Shown here one piece after another: positions 33,182 through 41,711 of a DNA stretch of 64,000 nucleotides. Within the stretch, counting starts at the first letter, position 1. Every line of letters starts with the position of its first letter. Under the pieces are notes generated by a model that did no database searches, was not told the DNA's origin, and saw only the letters and a program-made list of their open reading frames with translations. The position numbers and the translations under genes are program-made. The stretch is from IMCC26077 sp964490435 (lineage in GTDB: Bacteria > Actinomycetota > Actinomycetes > Nanopelagicales > Nanopelagicaceae), in the NCBI GenBank assembly GCA_964490435.1, contig CAZBCF010000001.1:37784-101783 (forward strand), given 5' to 3'.

Positions 33182-34012
33182 TCAGATACGGAGAGCAAAT
33201 TCACGCTCCCTGCTCAAGAACAAATAACTGGCAAGAAGGAATAAGCCAAGACTCCAGGAGCACATCAAGATCCACGTCGTCGAAGTGGGCGCGAGCCCGC
33301 TTACGAATATTCCGCTCCACCCATCGATGAATGGCGCTAGTGGATTGATGTACTTGAGTGGCGCGAGCGCAGGTTTGAGCGAGGAAGATTCATAGAGGAC
33401 GGGCGATAGATAGAGCCAAGCGCGCGTAAGGTATGGAAGGAAGTTCTTTGTATCTCGGAAATAAACGTTCAAGGTAGCGAACAAGAGCGCAAATGCCAAC
33501 GAAAGTATGAGTACGAGCACGAGGATCACCGGAATGAGCAGTAATGCCACGCTCATCGGCTCCGCGAGCGTCAAGGCAATAACGGCTAACACCACAAGAG
33601 TGGGGATGAATTTGAAGAACGAGATCAGAGTTGCAGACAAGGGAAGCACAAAACGTGGAAATGCAGAATTGAGAATGAGTTTGCCACCACTAGTAATGGA
33701 TTTCGCTCCCATCGTCAATGAGTTGGTGACTAAGTAGAAGAGGAAGAGCCCTGCAGTCAGGTGGGCAAAACGTCGACCATCGGCATTGCCGCCGATGACC
33801 ATAATCAGCAAGAAATAGACCAAAGCCAATAGCAATGGATTGATGATCAACCACAGTTGGCCGAAGAGAGAGCCGAAGTTCTGGGCGCGCAATTCCGAGC
33901 GCGAATATTCGGCGATAAAAGATCGGCGCTTCCATACCTGGCCGAAATAAGGGGCGAGCTTTGGCATTCCGCTACGAAAGGGTTGAAAAACCTGAACGTG
34001 CGCCACGCACAC
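33182..34012 (-). CDS. ABC-2 type permease for polysaccharide export (Wzm/TagG-like)
   Basis: A membrane protein of about 260-276 residues with six segments (LWLIINPLLLALVYFLLIMVI; LIPVILVLVLILSLAFALLFATL) and the family's NVYFRDTKNFLPYLTRAWLYLSP motif, which in this group links to the ATPase. It would export a lipid-linked glycan. The start is uncertain: GTG 34012, GTG 34006 (with GAGG 7 bases before), or ATG 33967. Confidence 0.88.
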   Translation of the reverse strand: MCVAHVQVFQPFRSGMPKLAPYFGQVWKRRSFIAEYSRSELRAQNFGSLFGQLWLIINPLLLALVYFLLIMVIGGNADGRRFAHLTAGLFLFYLVTNSLTMGAKSITSGGKLILNSAFPRFVLPLSATLISFFKFIPTLVVLAVIALTLAEPMSVALLLIPVILVLVLILSLAFALLFATLNVYFRDTKNFLPYLTRAWLYLSPVLYESSSLKPALAPLKYINPLAPFIDGWSGIFVSGLAPTSTTWILMCSWSLGLFLLASYLFLSREREFALRI

Positions 34013-34077
34013 CTCACCCTCGTACTCGGCTATTGCTAGTCGGCTTCATTCACCTACGACGCCGCTCAATAGTACCG

Positions 34078-35067
34078 CTAGCTCTTGGCGGTGACCCGCT
34101 TTGTCGAAGTGATAAAACCCCATGCCCATGAAAAATGCATAGTTGCCAGGATAAACGGCAGCAATAACTTAGCTGGTGCCGGATCTTTGATGAAAATCGC
34201 GAACGTACCGACGACATTAAATACGAGATAGAGAAGCGGCAGTAGGAGAAATAATGGATGCACTAACGAGCCGATGATTCCGATGACACAACCAACCAAA
34301 GTCACTGGCGGTGCAAGGTATCTCAAACTAATCGTGCCCTCATGGCTGCGTGCGACTTCACGTCGCCATCTACCGTATTCAAAATATTGTTTGGCTAGGG
34401 CACGTAACGTGGGACGAGGTCGATAACTAACGTGCAATCGCGGATTGAAATAGACCAGACCGCCACGCTCTCGCAATCGAAAGTTCAACTCCCAATCTTG
34501 TGCGCGAATGAAATGCGGATCGAATCCCTGAATCTCCTCGATTGCGCTGCGCAAGAAGACGCCAAGATAAACTGTGTCGGCTGGACCTTCATTGCCACCC
34601 ACATGAAAACTTCCACCGCCAACGCCAAAGATGCTTCGCATCGCAGCCGCTACCGCACGTTCAAAGTTAGTTTTCCCTTCTGCCGCCATGATGCCGCCCA
34701 CATTCACCGCACCGGTACGTACCAAGGTCGCTACCGCTTCACGGATATATCCCTGCGGAAGTATCGAATGTCCGTCAACGCGCACGATAATTGGAAAACG
34801 CGAGCCAGCAATAGCTTTATTGAGCGCATCTGCGGTGCGTCCACTGGGATTCTCTACTAATGAAACACGGTGATCACCCCGCGCGATCTCTGCGGCAACC
34901 TCATTCGTTCGATCACGAGATGGGCCCAAAGCCAGGACTATCTCTATTTCACCCGAGTAATCCTGAGCAGAAATAGCCTGCACGGTTGCTGCGAGGTAAC
35001 GCTCTTCGTTCAAGACCGGTAGAATCACGGATACCGGAGTTTGGTTGGTAATTGGCGTGGTCATCAA
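34078..35067 (-). CDS. Family 2 glycosyltransferase with C-terminal membrane segments
   Basis: About 328 residues. The GT2 domain opens with VSVILPVLNEERYLAATVQAI and has VRVDGHSILP (metal-binding DGH, equivalent to DxD) and IRAQDWELNFRLRERGG (catalytic ED-like acid). The C-terminal third holds three membrane segments. Related to ExoA-type succinoglycan glycosyltransferases. The start is TTG 35067 or ATG 35064, because TACCTT stands 6 bases before the TTG; the longer frame to 35139 would cross the divergent LCP promoter. Confidence 0.87.
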   Translation of the reverse strand: MMTTPITNQTPVSVILPVLNEERYLAATVQAISAQDYSGEIEIVLALGPSRDRTNEVAAEIARGDHRVSLVENPSGRTADALNKAIAGSRFPIIVRVDGHSILPQGYIREAVATLVRTGAVNVGGIMAAEGKTNFERAVAAAMRSIFGVGGGSFHVGGNEGPADTVYLGVFLRSAIEEIQGFDPHFIRAQDWELNFRLRERGGLVYFNPRLHVSYRPRPTLRALAKQYFEYGRWRREVARSHEGTISLRYLAPPVTLVGCVIGIIGSLVHPLFLLLPLLYLVFNVVGTFAIFIKDPAPAKLLLPFILATMHFSWAWGFITSTKRVTAKS

Positions 35068-35073
35068 GGTCAG

Positions 35074-35094
35074 AAGGTACTCTCCACATAGGCT
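35074..35094. promoter_or_regulatory. Divergent leaderless promoters for the glycosyltransferase and LCP genes
   Basis: TACCTT on the minus strand (35079-35074) is 6 bases before TTG 35067 and 9 before ATG 35064. TAGGCT on the plus strand (35089-35094) is 6 bases before GTG 35101. Both genes act on surface glycans, so joint control is plausible. Confidence 0.5.
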
Positions 35095-35100
35095 ATACGC

Positions 35101-36291
35101 GTGATTATGGAACGTTTGGCGCGAATTCTTCCCGGACAAAGCCGCCGCCAGCGAGTAATCGCCCTCTTTTCGGTAAGCATCGTGCTGATATCGAGCATCA
35201 TCTGGGGTGGTTTTGGCGCTGCAACGTCGCAGATAAAAAGAGTTGACGTATTCAAAGATCGCACCGAACGTCCGAAAGTGGTTGCACGTACTGCGGTCAC
35301 ATATCTCATCGTCGGCTCAGATACTCGCGAAGGCTTGACCAAGGCCGAGATCAAAGCGTTGAAGGTCGGCTCCACGAAAGTCGCCGCCGGAAAGAGATCA
35401 GACACGATGCTGCTGGTGCACGTCAGTAAATCTCGTGACCACGCCACTATAGTTTCGATACCTCGAGATACTTTCGTGCGCGTGCCCGAATGGACTGACA
35501 GCAAGGGCAAAGTTCATCCACCTTCTTATTCCAAGATCAACGCAACTTTCGGACGCGGTGATGCACCTTTATTGGTACAGACTCTGGAAAGCATGACTAA
35601 TCTCCGCATTGACCATTACATCGAAGTCAGTTTCCTTGGATTCAAAGAGATGGTCGATGCGCTAGGTGGCGTAGAGATCTGCACGAAGCGGAAGATAAAC
35701 GATCCGAAGAGCCATCTCGTCCTACCTGCAGGTACCCATCGACTCGATGGCATCACAGCATTGAAATATGTTCGTACTCGGTATTTCGATGGGATGGGTG
35801 ATCTTGGTCGAATGCAGCGCCAACAACAATTCATCTCTGCCATGATTCGGGAAGCATCAAGCGCTGATGTCTTGCTCAATCCAGTGAAACTTGTGAAGTT
35901 CATTAATGCGGCATTAGGTTCAGTGACAACTGACCCAGGATTGAAACAGGATGATCTAATTACCCTCGCCGAACAACTACGCGGTATTTCCACGAAGAAA
36001 GTCCGTACTCTCACCGTTCCACTCTCGAATGAGAATTACTGGGCTAAGGGCGTCACCGCCTCAGTGTTATGGGACGAAGAGTTGGCTCCAATCTTGTGGG
36101 AGAAACTACGAAATGACGAGGAAGTCTTCGTGGAGCCCATGCCAACACCCACAACTACCGATAAAGATGGTGCGGAAGTTCCTGATAAAACCAAAGTTAA
36201 ATCCAAAGCGTCACCTTCTCCTACGCCTACTCCTACAGATCTCTTCAAGTCGCGAACCGCTGATGTCGATAGCTGTGGCGCCCTCCGCTAA
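35101..36291 (+). CDS. LytR-CpsA-Psr (LCP) family glycopolymer-peptidoglycan ligase
   Basis: A 396-residue protein with one N-terminal membrane helix (VIALFSVSIVLISSIIWGGFG) and the LCP domain outside: LIVGSDTREG, KRSDTMLLVHVSKSRDHATI with the phosphate-binding arginine and aspartate, IPRDTFV, and YVRTRYFDGMGDLGRMQRQQ. LCP enzymes move polymers such as teichoic acid or arabinogalactan from the lipid carrier to peptidoglycan. The last 55 residues are Pro/Thr/Ser/Lys rich. Start GTG 35101 follows TAGGCT by 6 bases. Confidence 0.92.
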   Translation: MIMERLARILPGQSRRQRVIALFSVSIVLISSIIWGGFGAATSQIKRVDVFKDRTERPKVVARTAVTYLIVGSDTREGLTKAEIKALKVGSTKVAAGKRSDTMLLVHVSKSRDHATIVSIPRDTFVRVPEWTDSKGKVHPPSYSKINATFGRGDAPLLVQTLESMTNLRIDHYIEVSFLGFKEMVDALGGVEICTKRKINDPKSHLVLPAGTHRLDGITALKYVRTRYFDGMGDLGRMQRQQQFISAMIREASSADVLLNPVKLVKFINAALGSVTTDPGLKQDDLITLAEQLRGISTKKVRTLTVPLSNENYWAKGVTASVLWDEELAPILWEKLRNDEEVFVEPMPTPTTTDKDGAEVPDKTKVKSKASPSPTPTPTDLFKSRTADVDSCGALR

Positions 36292-36294
36292 CCT
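36289..36294 (+). promoter_or_regulatory. ugd -10 hexamer built on the LCP stop codon
   Basis: TAACCT lies 6 bases before ATG 36301, and its first three bases are the TAA stop of the LCP gene. Confidence 0.5.
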
Positions 36295-36300
36295 GCCGCT

Positions 36301-37599
36301 ATGAAGATCTCGGTCATCGGCGCCGGCTATCTCGGTGCTACGCACGCGATCTGCATGGCATCACTTGGTCACGACGTGGTCGTGGTAGATATCGATTCCG
36401 AGAAGATTGCGCAGTTGAATTCGGGAGTCGTTCCATTCTTCGAACCAGGACTCACTGAGTTACTCTCCACAGTCCGAGGCACTGCCAACGTCAAGTTCAC
36501 CACAGACTTTGAAGCAGCCGCAGAGTCAGATCTTCACTTCCTCTGCATCGGTACACCTCAATCTGCTACCGGCCTTGGCGCTGATCTAACTGCGCTAGAG
36601 AGCGCATTTACGTCGCTCATTGATATCGCTAAAAGTGGATCTATCGTCGTTGGAAAATCCACAGTGCCAGTCGGAACTGCTGAACGATTTGCCGAGCTGC
36701 TCACCGCCGAGAAGAGAAATATCACGTTAAATTGGAATCCGGAATTCTTACGAGAAGGCCATGCGCTGGCAGATACTTTGCACCCTAATCGAATCGTGAT
36801 TGGTGCGCGTTCCACAGATGAGGCGAAGGTTCTGGCTGAGTTCTACAAGCAAGTCTGCCCAGACGCTCCGATATTTATCACTAACTTCCCGACGGCTGAA
36901 TTAGTGAAAGTTGCGGCAAACGCATTCCTGGCAACAAAGATCTCATTCATCAACGCTATGTCTGAAGTTGCTGATGCCACTGGTGCCGATGTGGCACTTT
37001 TGGCAGATGCAATCGGAGTCGATGATCGAATCGGAAGGAAATTCCTCGGTGCGGGTATCGGTTTCGGAGGTGGATGTCTTCCGAAAGACATTCGCGCCTT
37101 CTTGGCGCGGGCAGATGAGTTGGGATTAAGCCAGTCACTCAACTTCTTACATGAATTCGATCTTATAAACCAACGTGCGCGAACTCGCGCAGTCGCGCTT
37201 GCTCTCAAAGAGTTGGGCGATCCCCGAGGCAAGAAGGTCGCAGTTCTAGGTGCGGCGTTCAAACCTGAAAGTGACGATGTGCGCGACTCCCCAGCACTTG
37301 AAATCGCTGAGACGTTAGCAACTTTAGGCGCTGATGTTGTCGTCAATGATCCACGAGCGCTAACCAACGCCGCTCTTAAGGTTCCAGAGCTCACCTACTC
37401 TGATTCAATCGAAGCAACAGTGCACGATGCGGAGTTGATTATGCATCTGACCGAATGGAATAAGTATCGTCAACTTGATCCGGTGCGATTACGCGCACTG
37501 GTGAAAAAAGCAACAATCTTCGATGGACGGAATGTTTTACATGTTCCGAGTTGGCAAGCTGCCGGCTGGAAATTACTCGCCTTGGGTCGTTCGCTTTAG
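36301..37599 (+). CDS. ugd: UDP-glucose 6-dehydrogenase
   Basis: A 432-residue NAD-dependent sugar-nucleotide dehydrogenase. The N-terminal Rossmann fold is VIGAGYLGATHAICMASLGH; the catalytic cysteine is in GIGFGGGCLPKDIRAF; the C-terminal domain has AVLGAAFKPESDDVRDSPAL. It oxidises UDP-glucose to UDP-glucuronate, a building block for acidic surface polymers, in line with the exporter, glycosyltransferase and LCP genes just before it. UDP-mannuronate or similar relatives cannot be fully excluded. It ends 27 bases inside purE on the other strand. Confidence 0.9.
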   Translation: MKISVIGAGYLGATHAICMASLGHDVVVVDIDSEKIAQLNSGVVPFFEPGLTELLSTVRGTANVKFTTDFEAAAESDLHFLCIGTPQSATGLGADLTALESAFTSLIDIAKSGSIVVGKSTVPVGTAERFAELLTAEKRNITLNWNPEFLREGHALADTLHPNRIVIGARSTDEAKVLAEFYKQVCPDAPIFITNFPTAELVKVAANAFLATKISFINAMSEVADATGADVALLADAIGVDDRIGRKFLGAGIGFGGGCLPKDIRAFLARADELGLSQSLNFLHEFDLINQRARTRAVALALKELGDPRGKKVAVLGAAFKPESDDVRDSPALEIAETLATLGADVVVNDPRALTNAALKVPELTYSDSIEATVHDAELIMHLTEWNKYRQLDPVRLRALVKKATIFDGRNVLHVPSWQAAGWKLLALGRSL

Positions 37600-38070
37600 A
37601 TTCTCTGCTCGTCCCAGCACGTCGGTATGCATACGCTCCATCTGCGCTTTGATAGCACCCAACCTCTGAAGATCACTGGCACCGATGATTCGCGCAGCAA
37701 GTAATCCGGCGTTCTTTGCATTGCCGATGCCAACGGTTGCCACCGGAACTCCGGCTGGCATTTGTGCCATGGAAAGGAGTGAATCGAGACCATCTAGCGC
37801 CTTGAGTGGAATGGGAACACCGATAACCGGAAGCGGAGTGATCGAGGCGAGCATTCCGGGAAGGTGCGCGGCACCCCCCGCGCCAGCAATAATCACTTTG
37901 AATCCTCGGTCGACTGCCGCTTTTCCGAACTCCATCATCTCGTCAGGCATTCGGTGTGCCGATAACAGCGCTACTTCATACCCGATGCCTAATTCAGAGA
38001 GCGTTGTGGCAGCCGCTTCCATGGTGGGCCAGTCGGAATCTGAACCCATCACTATCGCTACGTCAGCCAT
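37573..38070 (-). CDS. purE: N5-carboxyaminoimidazole ribonucleotide mutase
   Basis: About 165 residues. VAIVMGSDSDWPTMEAAA, SAHRMPDEM (catalytic histidine region) and IIAGAGGAAHLPGM are the PurE signatures. It isomerises N5-CAIR to CAIR in purine synthesis, following PurK, whose gene is just upstream. The ATG at 38070 is preferred to GTG 38076; TAGAGT, overlapping the purK stop, stands 6 bases before it. The 3' end overlaps ugd by 27 bases. Confidence 0.95.
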   Translation of the reverse strand: MADVAIVMGSDSDWPTMEAAATTLSELGIGYEVALLSAHRMPDEMMEFGKAAVDRGFKVIIAGAGGAAHLPGMLASITPLPVIGVPIPLKALDGLDSLLSMAQMPAGVPVATVGIGNAKNAGLLAARIIGASDLQRLGAIKAQMERMHTDVLGRAENLKRTTQGE

Positions 38071-38076
38071 TGCCAC

Positions 38077-38082
38077 ACTCTA
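38077..38082 (-). promoter_or_regulatory. purE -10-like hexamer built on the purK stop codon
   Basis: TAGAGT on the minus strand begins with the TAG stop of purK (38082-38080) and lies 6 bases before ATG 38070. It may be an internal promoter of the purK-purE pair. Confidence 0.35.
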
Positions 38083-39195
38083 CTCATCCTCAGAAATCTC
38101 ACCTTTAATGTAGTCGACCGCGTGCGTGACTCGCGCCCGCACGTCGTCCAGGTCAGATCCGAGCGCCGTTACATGGCCAACTTTTCGCCCGGGACGTACC
38201 TGCTTTGCATAGTTATGTACCTTCAGGTGCGGGTCGCGCGCGAATAGATGCAAATATGGTCGATGAAGGTCGCTTTTCGCCCCTCCGATGATGTTACCCA
38301 TCACGCTCCACTGTGCAGTGAGCGAAGTATCACCCAGCGGTAAGTCAAGGACTGCTCGAATATGTTGCTCGAATTGAGAAGTGGTCGCCCCTTCAATCGT
38401 CCAATGTCCAGAGTTATGGGGACGAAGTGCGATCTCGTTGATGAGCAAGCTGCCGTTGACATCGAATAATTCAACTGCCATCACACCAATGAGGCCAATG
38501 TGTTCGGCGATGGCCAAGGCAATCTCTTGCGCTTGGAATGCAGTCGTGTCAGTGAGATTCGGTGCCGGCGAGATAGTTTGGATGCAGATACCGTCACTCT
38601 GAATCGTTTCAGTGGTGGCCCAAGTCGAAACCTGATTATGCGGTGATCGCGCCACCATAATGGCTAACTCTCGATCGAACTCGACCACCTCTTCGCACAG
38701 TGCGCTCCCCCACTCATTCAAAACCTGCTCTGCGGCTGCGCGGTCTGCCACCAATCGAACTCCGCGCCCGTCATAACCGCCTGTAATGGATTTAAGAATC
38801 ACCGGATAAGAGGCTATTTCATTAGCACTGGTGAGCGATTTCCATTCCGGTTGCGGCAAACCTGCGGCGCTAAAACTTCTACGCATATGTAACTTATCTT
38901 GCGCGTGCGCAAGTGCCTTTGCTGATGGGCGCACAATTTTGCCTAACTCTTCTAATCTCCGAATATGCCCATTAGGCACCAACTCGTGTTCGAAAGTAAT
39001 CACATCGCAGTCATCAGCGAATGTAATTAATTCGTCGAGGTCTCGATAGTCGCCAATAGTCGCTGGGAAATATTGCGCGGCGCTATCGTCAGAGCGCCCT
39101 GCCAGTATCCGCAACGAGATACCAAGGGCGGTCGCAGGTGCCAAAGACATCTGTGCAAGTTGGCCTGCTCCGATAATTCCCAATCGAGGCGTCAT
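38080..39195 (-). CDS. purK: N5-carboxyaminoimidazole ribonucleotide synthase
   Basis: A 371-residue ATP-grasp enzyme that makes N5-CAIR from AIR, bicarbonate and ATP. IGAGQLAQMSLAPATALG is the N-terminal fold; YPVILKSITGGYDGRGV is the ATP-grasp loop; EIALRPHNSGHWTIEG is the PurK signature. It is followed by purE. ATG 39195 lies 6 bases after TAGGCT, which overlaps the birA stop. Confidence 0.95.
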   Translation of the reverse strand: MTPRLGIIGAGQLAQMSLAPATALGISLRILAGRSDDSAAQYFPATIGDYRDLDELITFADDCDVITFEHELVPNGHIRRLEELGKIVRPSAKALAHAQDKLHMRRSFSAAGLPQPEWKSLTSANEIASYPVILKSITGGYDGRGVRLVADRAAAEQVLNEWGSALCEEVVEFDRELAIMVARSPHNQVSTWATTETIQSDGICIQTISPAPNLTDTTAFQAQEIALAIAEHIGLIGVMAVELFDVNGSLLINEIALRPHNSGHWTIEGATTSQFEQHIRAVLDLPLGDTSLTAQWSVMGNIIGGAKSDLHRPYLHLFARDPHLKVHNYAKQVRPGRKVGHVTALGSDLDDVRARVTHAVDYIKGEISEDE

Positions 39196-39201
39196 GACTC
39201 C

Positions 39202-39207
39202 AGCCTA
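39202..39207 (-). promoter_or_regulatory. purK -10 hexamer built on the birA stop codon
   Basis: TAGGCT on the minus strand starts with the birA stop TAG (39207-39205) and ends 6 bases before ATG 39195. Confidence 0.5.
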
Positions 39208-39969
39208 CTTAGTCAGGCGCAGATGTGTTACGTCGCCCGCGACGAACTCCTGACCATCGGCCAACACAAGTGCGCCCGAATCTGAGATTGCCGCAGCACG
39301 CCCATGCACTTCTCGTCCGTCAGGCATGCTCAATCGAACGTCACGTTCGAGCGTGGCGCAGAGTTGGCGATACTTATTCTCGGCTCGCGCTGGTTGCCCG
39401 GCCCAAGTCTGCAAGATTTTTTGGAGCTCGTTAAGAAAGTTTTGGACAAGTACTTCTCGCCGCACCGGTTCATGGGCGTGTAGCCGAAGTGACGTCGCAC
39501 CCGGTGCCGGAAGTTGCTCCAAGTTCTGCAGACAGTTGATACCAATTCCGATGACAACCTTGTCATGAATTTTTTCAGCGATTATTCCGCCGACTTTCTC
39601 ATCATTAATCATCAGATCATTGGGCCATTTCAAGACCGCTTGTACTCCGGTTGATTGAAATATTGCCGAGCAAGCAGCCACACCAACTAATAGTGGAATC
39701 CAACCCCAGCGATGTTCAGGTTGTCCGACTGGGGTGAGTACAGCAGAGAGCAAGATGCCATCGCCTGGTTTTGATTGGAAAGTCCGATCCCCTCGACCAC
39801 GTCCAGCGCTTTGATACTCGGCGAGATATACATCACCGCTCGCTGCACTTCCTGCACGTAAGGCTGCGACTAGAGATGATTGAGTAGAATCTACTAAATT
39901 GAAATGGTGTACTCGCCAGTAACCAGGGTCTAGTGCTGAGATGATTTCTGCTATCTCCAAAGGTTCCAC
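39205..39969 (-). CDS. birA: Biotin-[acetyl-CoA-carboxylase] ligase
   Basis: About 254 residues, without the N-terminal DNA-binding domain of E. coli BirA, so it is a ligase but not a repressor of that type. DSTQSSLVAALRAG, EYQSAGRGRGDRTF (biotinyl-AMP loop), LKWPNDLMI and VVIGIGINC are all present. It would biotinylate the carrier domain of AccA at 44 kb. GTG 39969 is chosen because TACCGT is 7 bases upstream; ATG 40005 would overlap the start of accD by 18 bases. Confidence 0.9.
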   Translation of the reverse strand: MEPLEIAEIISALDPGYWRVHHFNLVDSTQSSLVAALRAGSAASGDVYLAEYQSAGRGRGDRTFQSKPGDGILLSAVLTPVGQPEHRWGWIPLLVGVAACSAIFQSTGVQAVLKWPNDLMINDEKVGGIIAEKIHDKVVIGIGINCLQNLEQLPAPGATSLRLHAHEPVRREVLVQNFLNELQKILQTWAGQPARAENKYRQLCATLERDVRLSMPDGREVHGRAAAISDSGALVLADGQEFVAGDVTHLRLTK

Positions 39970-39975
39970 GAGAGG

Positions 39976-39982
39976 TACGGTA
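39976..39982. promoter_or_regulatory. Shared bidirectional -10 element for birA and accD
   Basis: The seven bases TACGGTA read TACGGT on the plus strand (39976-39981), 6 bases before the accD ATG 39988, and TACCGT on the minus strand (39982-39977), 7 bases before birA GTG 39969. The two hexamers coincide over five bases. The start codons are 18 bases apart. Confidence 0.6.
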
Positions 39983-39987
39983 CGGCT

Positions 39988-41559
39988 ATGAGCGGTGATA
40001 TTCATACCACTGCGGGCAAGATCGACGACTTACAAGCTCGCCTCGACGAGGCAATTCATGCTGGATCAGAACGCGCAATCGAGAAACAGCACGCAAAAGG
40101 CAAAATGACCGCACGTGAGCGGATTTCTGCGCTCGTTGATGAGGGCTCGTTCACCGAATTCGATGAGCTCGCACGACATCGCTCGGTCGCATTCGGTATG
40201 GAGCGCGAGCGTCCCTATGGCGATGGCGTCGTCACCGGCTACGGCACGATTGATGGCCGACAGGTAGCGATTTTCTCTCAAGATTTCACAGTGATGGGCG
40301 GAAGCCTTGGAGAGGTATTCGGCGAGAAGATTGTCAAAGTCATGGACTTCGCGCTCAAAGCCGGTATCCCACTCGTCGGGATCAATGATTCGGGTGGCGC
40401 GCGAATCCAAGAGGGCGTTGTTTCACTCGGCCTCTACGGTGAGATCTTCCGACGCAATGCGCGACTCTCTGGCGTGATTCCACAAATCTCACTCATTCTT
40501 GGGCCATGTGCTGGCGGGGCCGTCTATTCACCTGCGATGACTGACTTCACCATCATGGTCGAAGGCACATCGCATATGTTCATCACCGGACCAGAAGTCA
40601 TCAAGGCTGTTACTGGCGCAGAAGTTGAAATGGAGGAACTTGGCGGAGCCAGGACTCATAATACGAAGACTGGCAATTCGCATTATCACGCTGCCGATGA
40701 ACGAGATGCGATCGATTATGTGAAGAACCTACTGGCATTCCTACCAAGTAATAATCGCGAGCGCGCACCCATCTTCCCCATGACTGGAGTCAATCAGGTG
40801 AACGCTACTGACTTGGCGCTCAACGCCATCATCCCTGATAGCCCTAATCAACCTTATGACATGAAGGTAATCATCACATCCATCTTTGATGAAGGAGAGT
40901 TTCTCGAAATCCAAGAGTCCTTTGCGCCAAATATCGTCATCGGTTTCGGTCGAATCGAAGGACATTCGGTCGGGGTCGTAGCAAACCAACCGCAACAACT
41001 TGCCGGCACGCTCGATATCGATGCGAGTGAGAAGGCTGCGCGGTTCGTGCGCACTTGCGATGCATTCAACGTACCAATCCTCACCCTGGTCGACGTCCCT
41101 GGGTTCTTGCCCGGAACTGACCAAGAATGGAATGGCATCATCAGACGTGGCGCCAAACTTCTTTATGCATATGGCGAAGCAACCGTTCCGATGGTTACCC
41201 TCATCACGCGAAAGGCTTACGGCGGCGCTTACGATGTGATGGGTTCCAAACACTTAGGCGCTGACGTGAATTTCGCCTGGCCCACAGCGCAAATTGCCGT
41301 GATGGGTGCTCAAGGTGCAGTCAATCTCCTCTATCGTCGCGAGCTTGCTGCCGCTGACGATGCAGAAGGGTTACGTAAGAGATTGATGGCTGAATATGAC
41401 GACACCCTTGCCAACCCGTATCTTGCTGCGGAACGAGGCTTCATCGATGCTGTTATCGAGCCCGCGCAGAGTCGATTGAGTATCACTCGAGCATTTCGTG
41501 CGCTACGCAATAAACGGGTCGAATTGCCGCCACGCAAACATGGGAATATCCCGCTGTGA
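39988..41559 (+). CDS. accD: Acyl-CoA (propionyl-CoA) carboxylase beta subunit
   Basis: A 523-residue carboxyltransferase. The N-terminal half has SQDFTVMGGSLGEVFGEK and INDSGGARIQEGV (oxyanion glycines for acyl-CoA); the C-terminal half has VDVPGFLPGTDQEW and RKAYGGAYDVMGSKHLGAD (carboxybiotin side). Closest family is AccD5/PccB, so propionyl-CoA is the likely substrate. It heads accD-accE-maf-accA and is divergent from birA, as in M. tuberculosis. Start ATG follows TACGGT by 6 bases. Confidence 0.93.
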   Translation: MSGDIHTTAGKIDDLQARLDEAIHAGSERAIEKQHAKGKMTARERISALVDEGSFTEFDELARHRSVAFGMERERPYGDGVVTGYGTIDGRQVAIFSQDFTVMGGSLGEVFGEKIVKVMDFALKAGIPLVGINDSGGARIQEGVVSLGLYGEIFRRNARLSGVIPQISLILGPCAGGAVYSPAMTDFTIMVEGTSHMFITGPEVIKAVTGAEVEMEELGGARTHNTKTGNSHYHAADERDAIDYVKNLLAFLPSNNRERAPIFPMTGVNQVNATDLALNAIIPDSPNQPYDMKVIITSIFDEGEFLEIQESFAPNIVIGFGRIEGHSVGVVANQPQQLAGTLDIDASEKAARFVRTCDAFNVPILTLVDVPGFLPGTDQEWNGIIRRGAKLLYAYGEATVPMVTLITRKAYGGAYDVMGSKHLGADVNFAWPTAQIAVMGAQGAVNLLYRRELAAADDAEGLRKRLMAEYDDTLANPYLAAERGFIDAVIEPAQSRLSITRAFRALRNKRVELPPRKHGNIPL

Positions 41560-41711
41560 TCAGAATCTTGAAAGGTTCGGCAAGTGCAATAGAGATTGCG
41601 GCTATTGAACTAGCGCTCGCTTCACGGGCTATCGAACGCGGAACAGAGAGCGATTACGGTAAGCCGATTTTGCGCACACCACTTGAAGTCGATGAGAGCA
41701 CTTCGCCATGA
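41556..41711 (+). CDS. accE: Acyl-CoA carboxylase epsilon subunit (AccE-like), 51 residues
   Basis: A short gene between accD and maf that overlaps each by 4 bases (GTGA with the accD stop, ATGA with the maf start). The product begins MIRILKGSASAIEIAAIELA and then ALASRAIERGTESDYG, matching the pattern of AccE proteins: a short strand with RG/KG, then a helix that clamps the alpha and beta subunits. In Mycobacterium and Streptomyces AccE raises carboxylase activity. Identification rests on position plus this weak pattern. Confidence 0.78.
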   Translation: MIRILKGSASAIEIAAIELALASRAIERGTESDYGKPILRTPLEVDESTSP

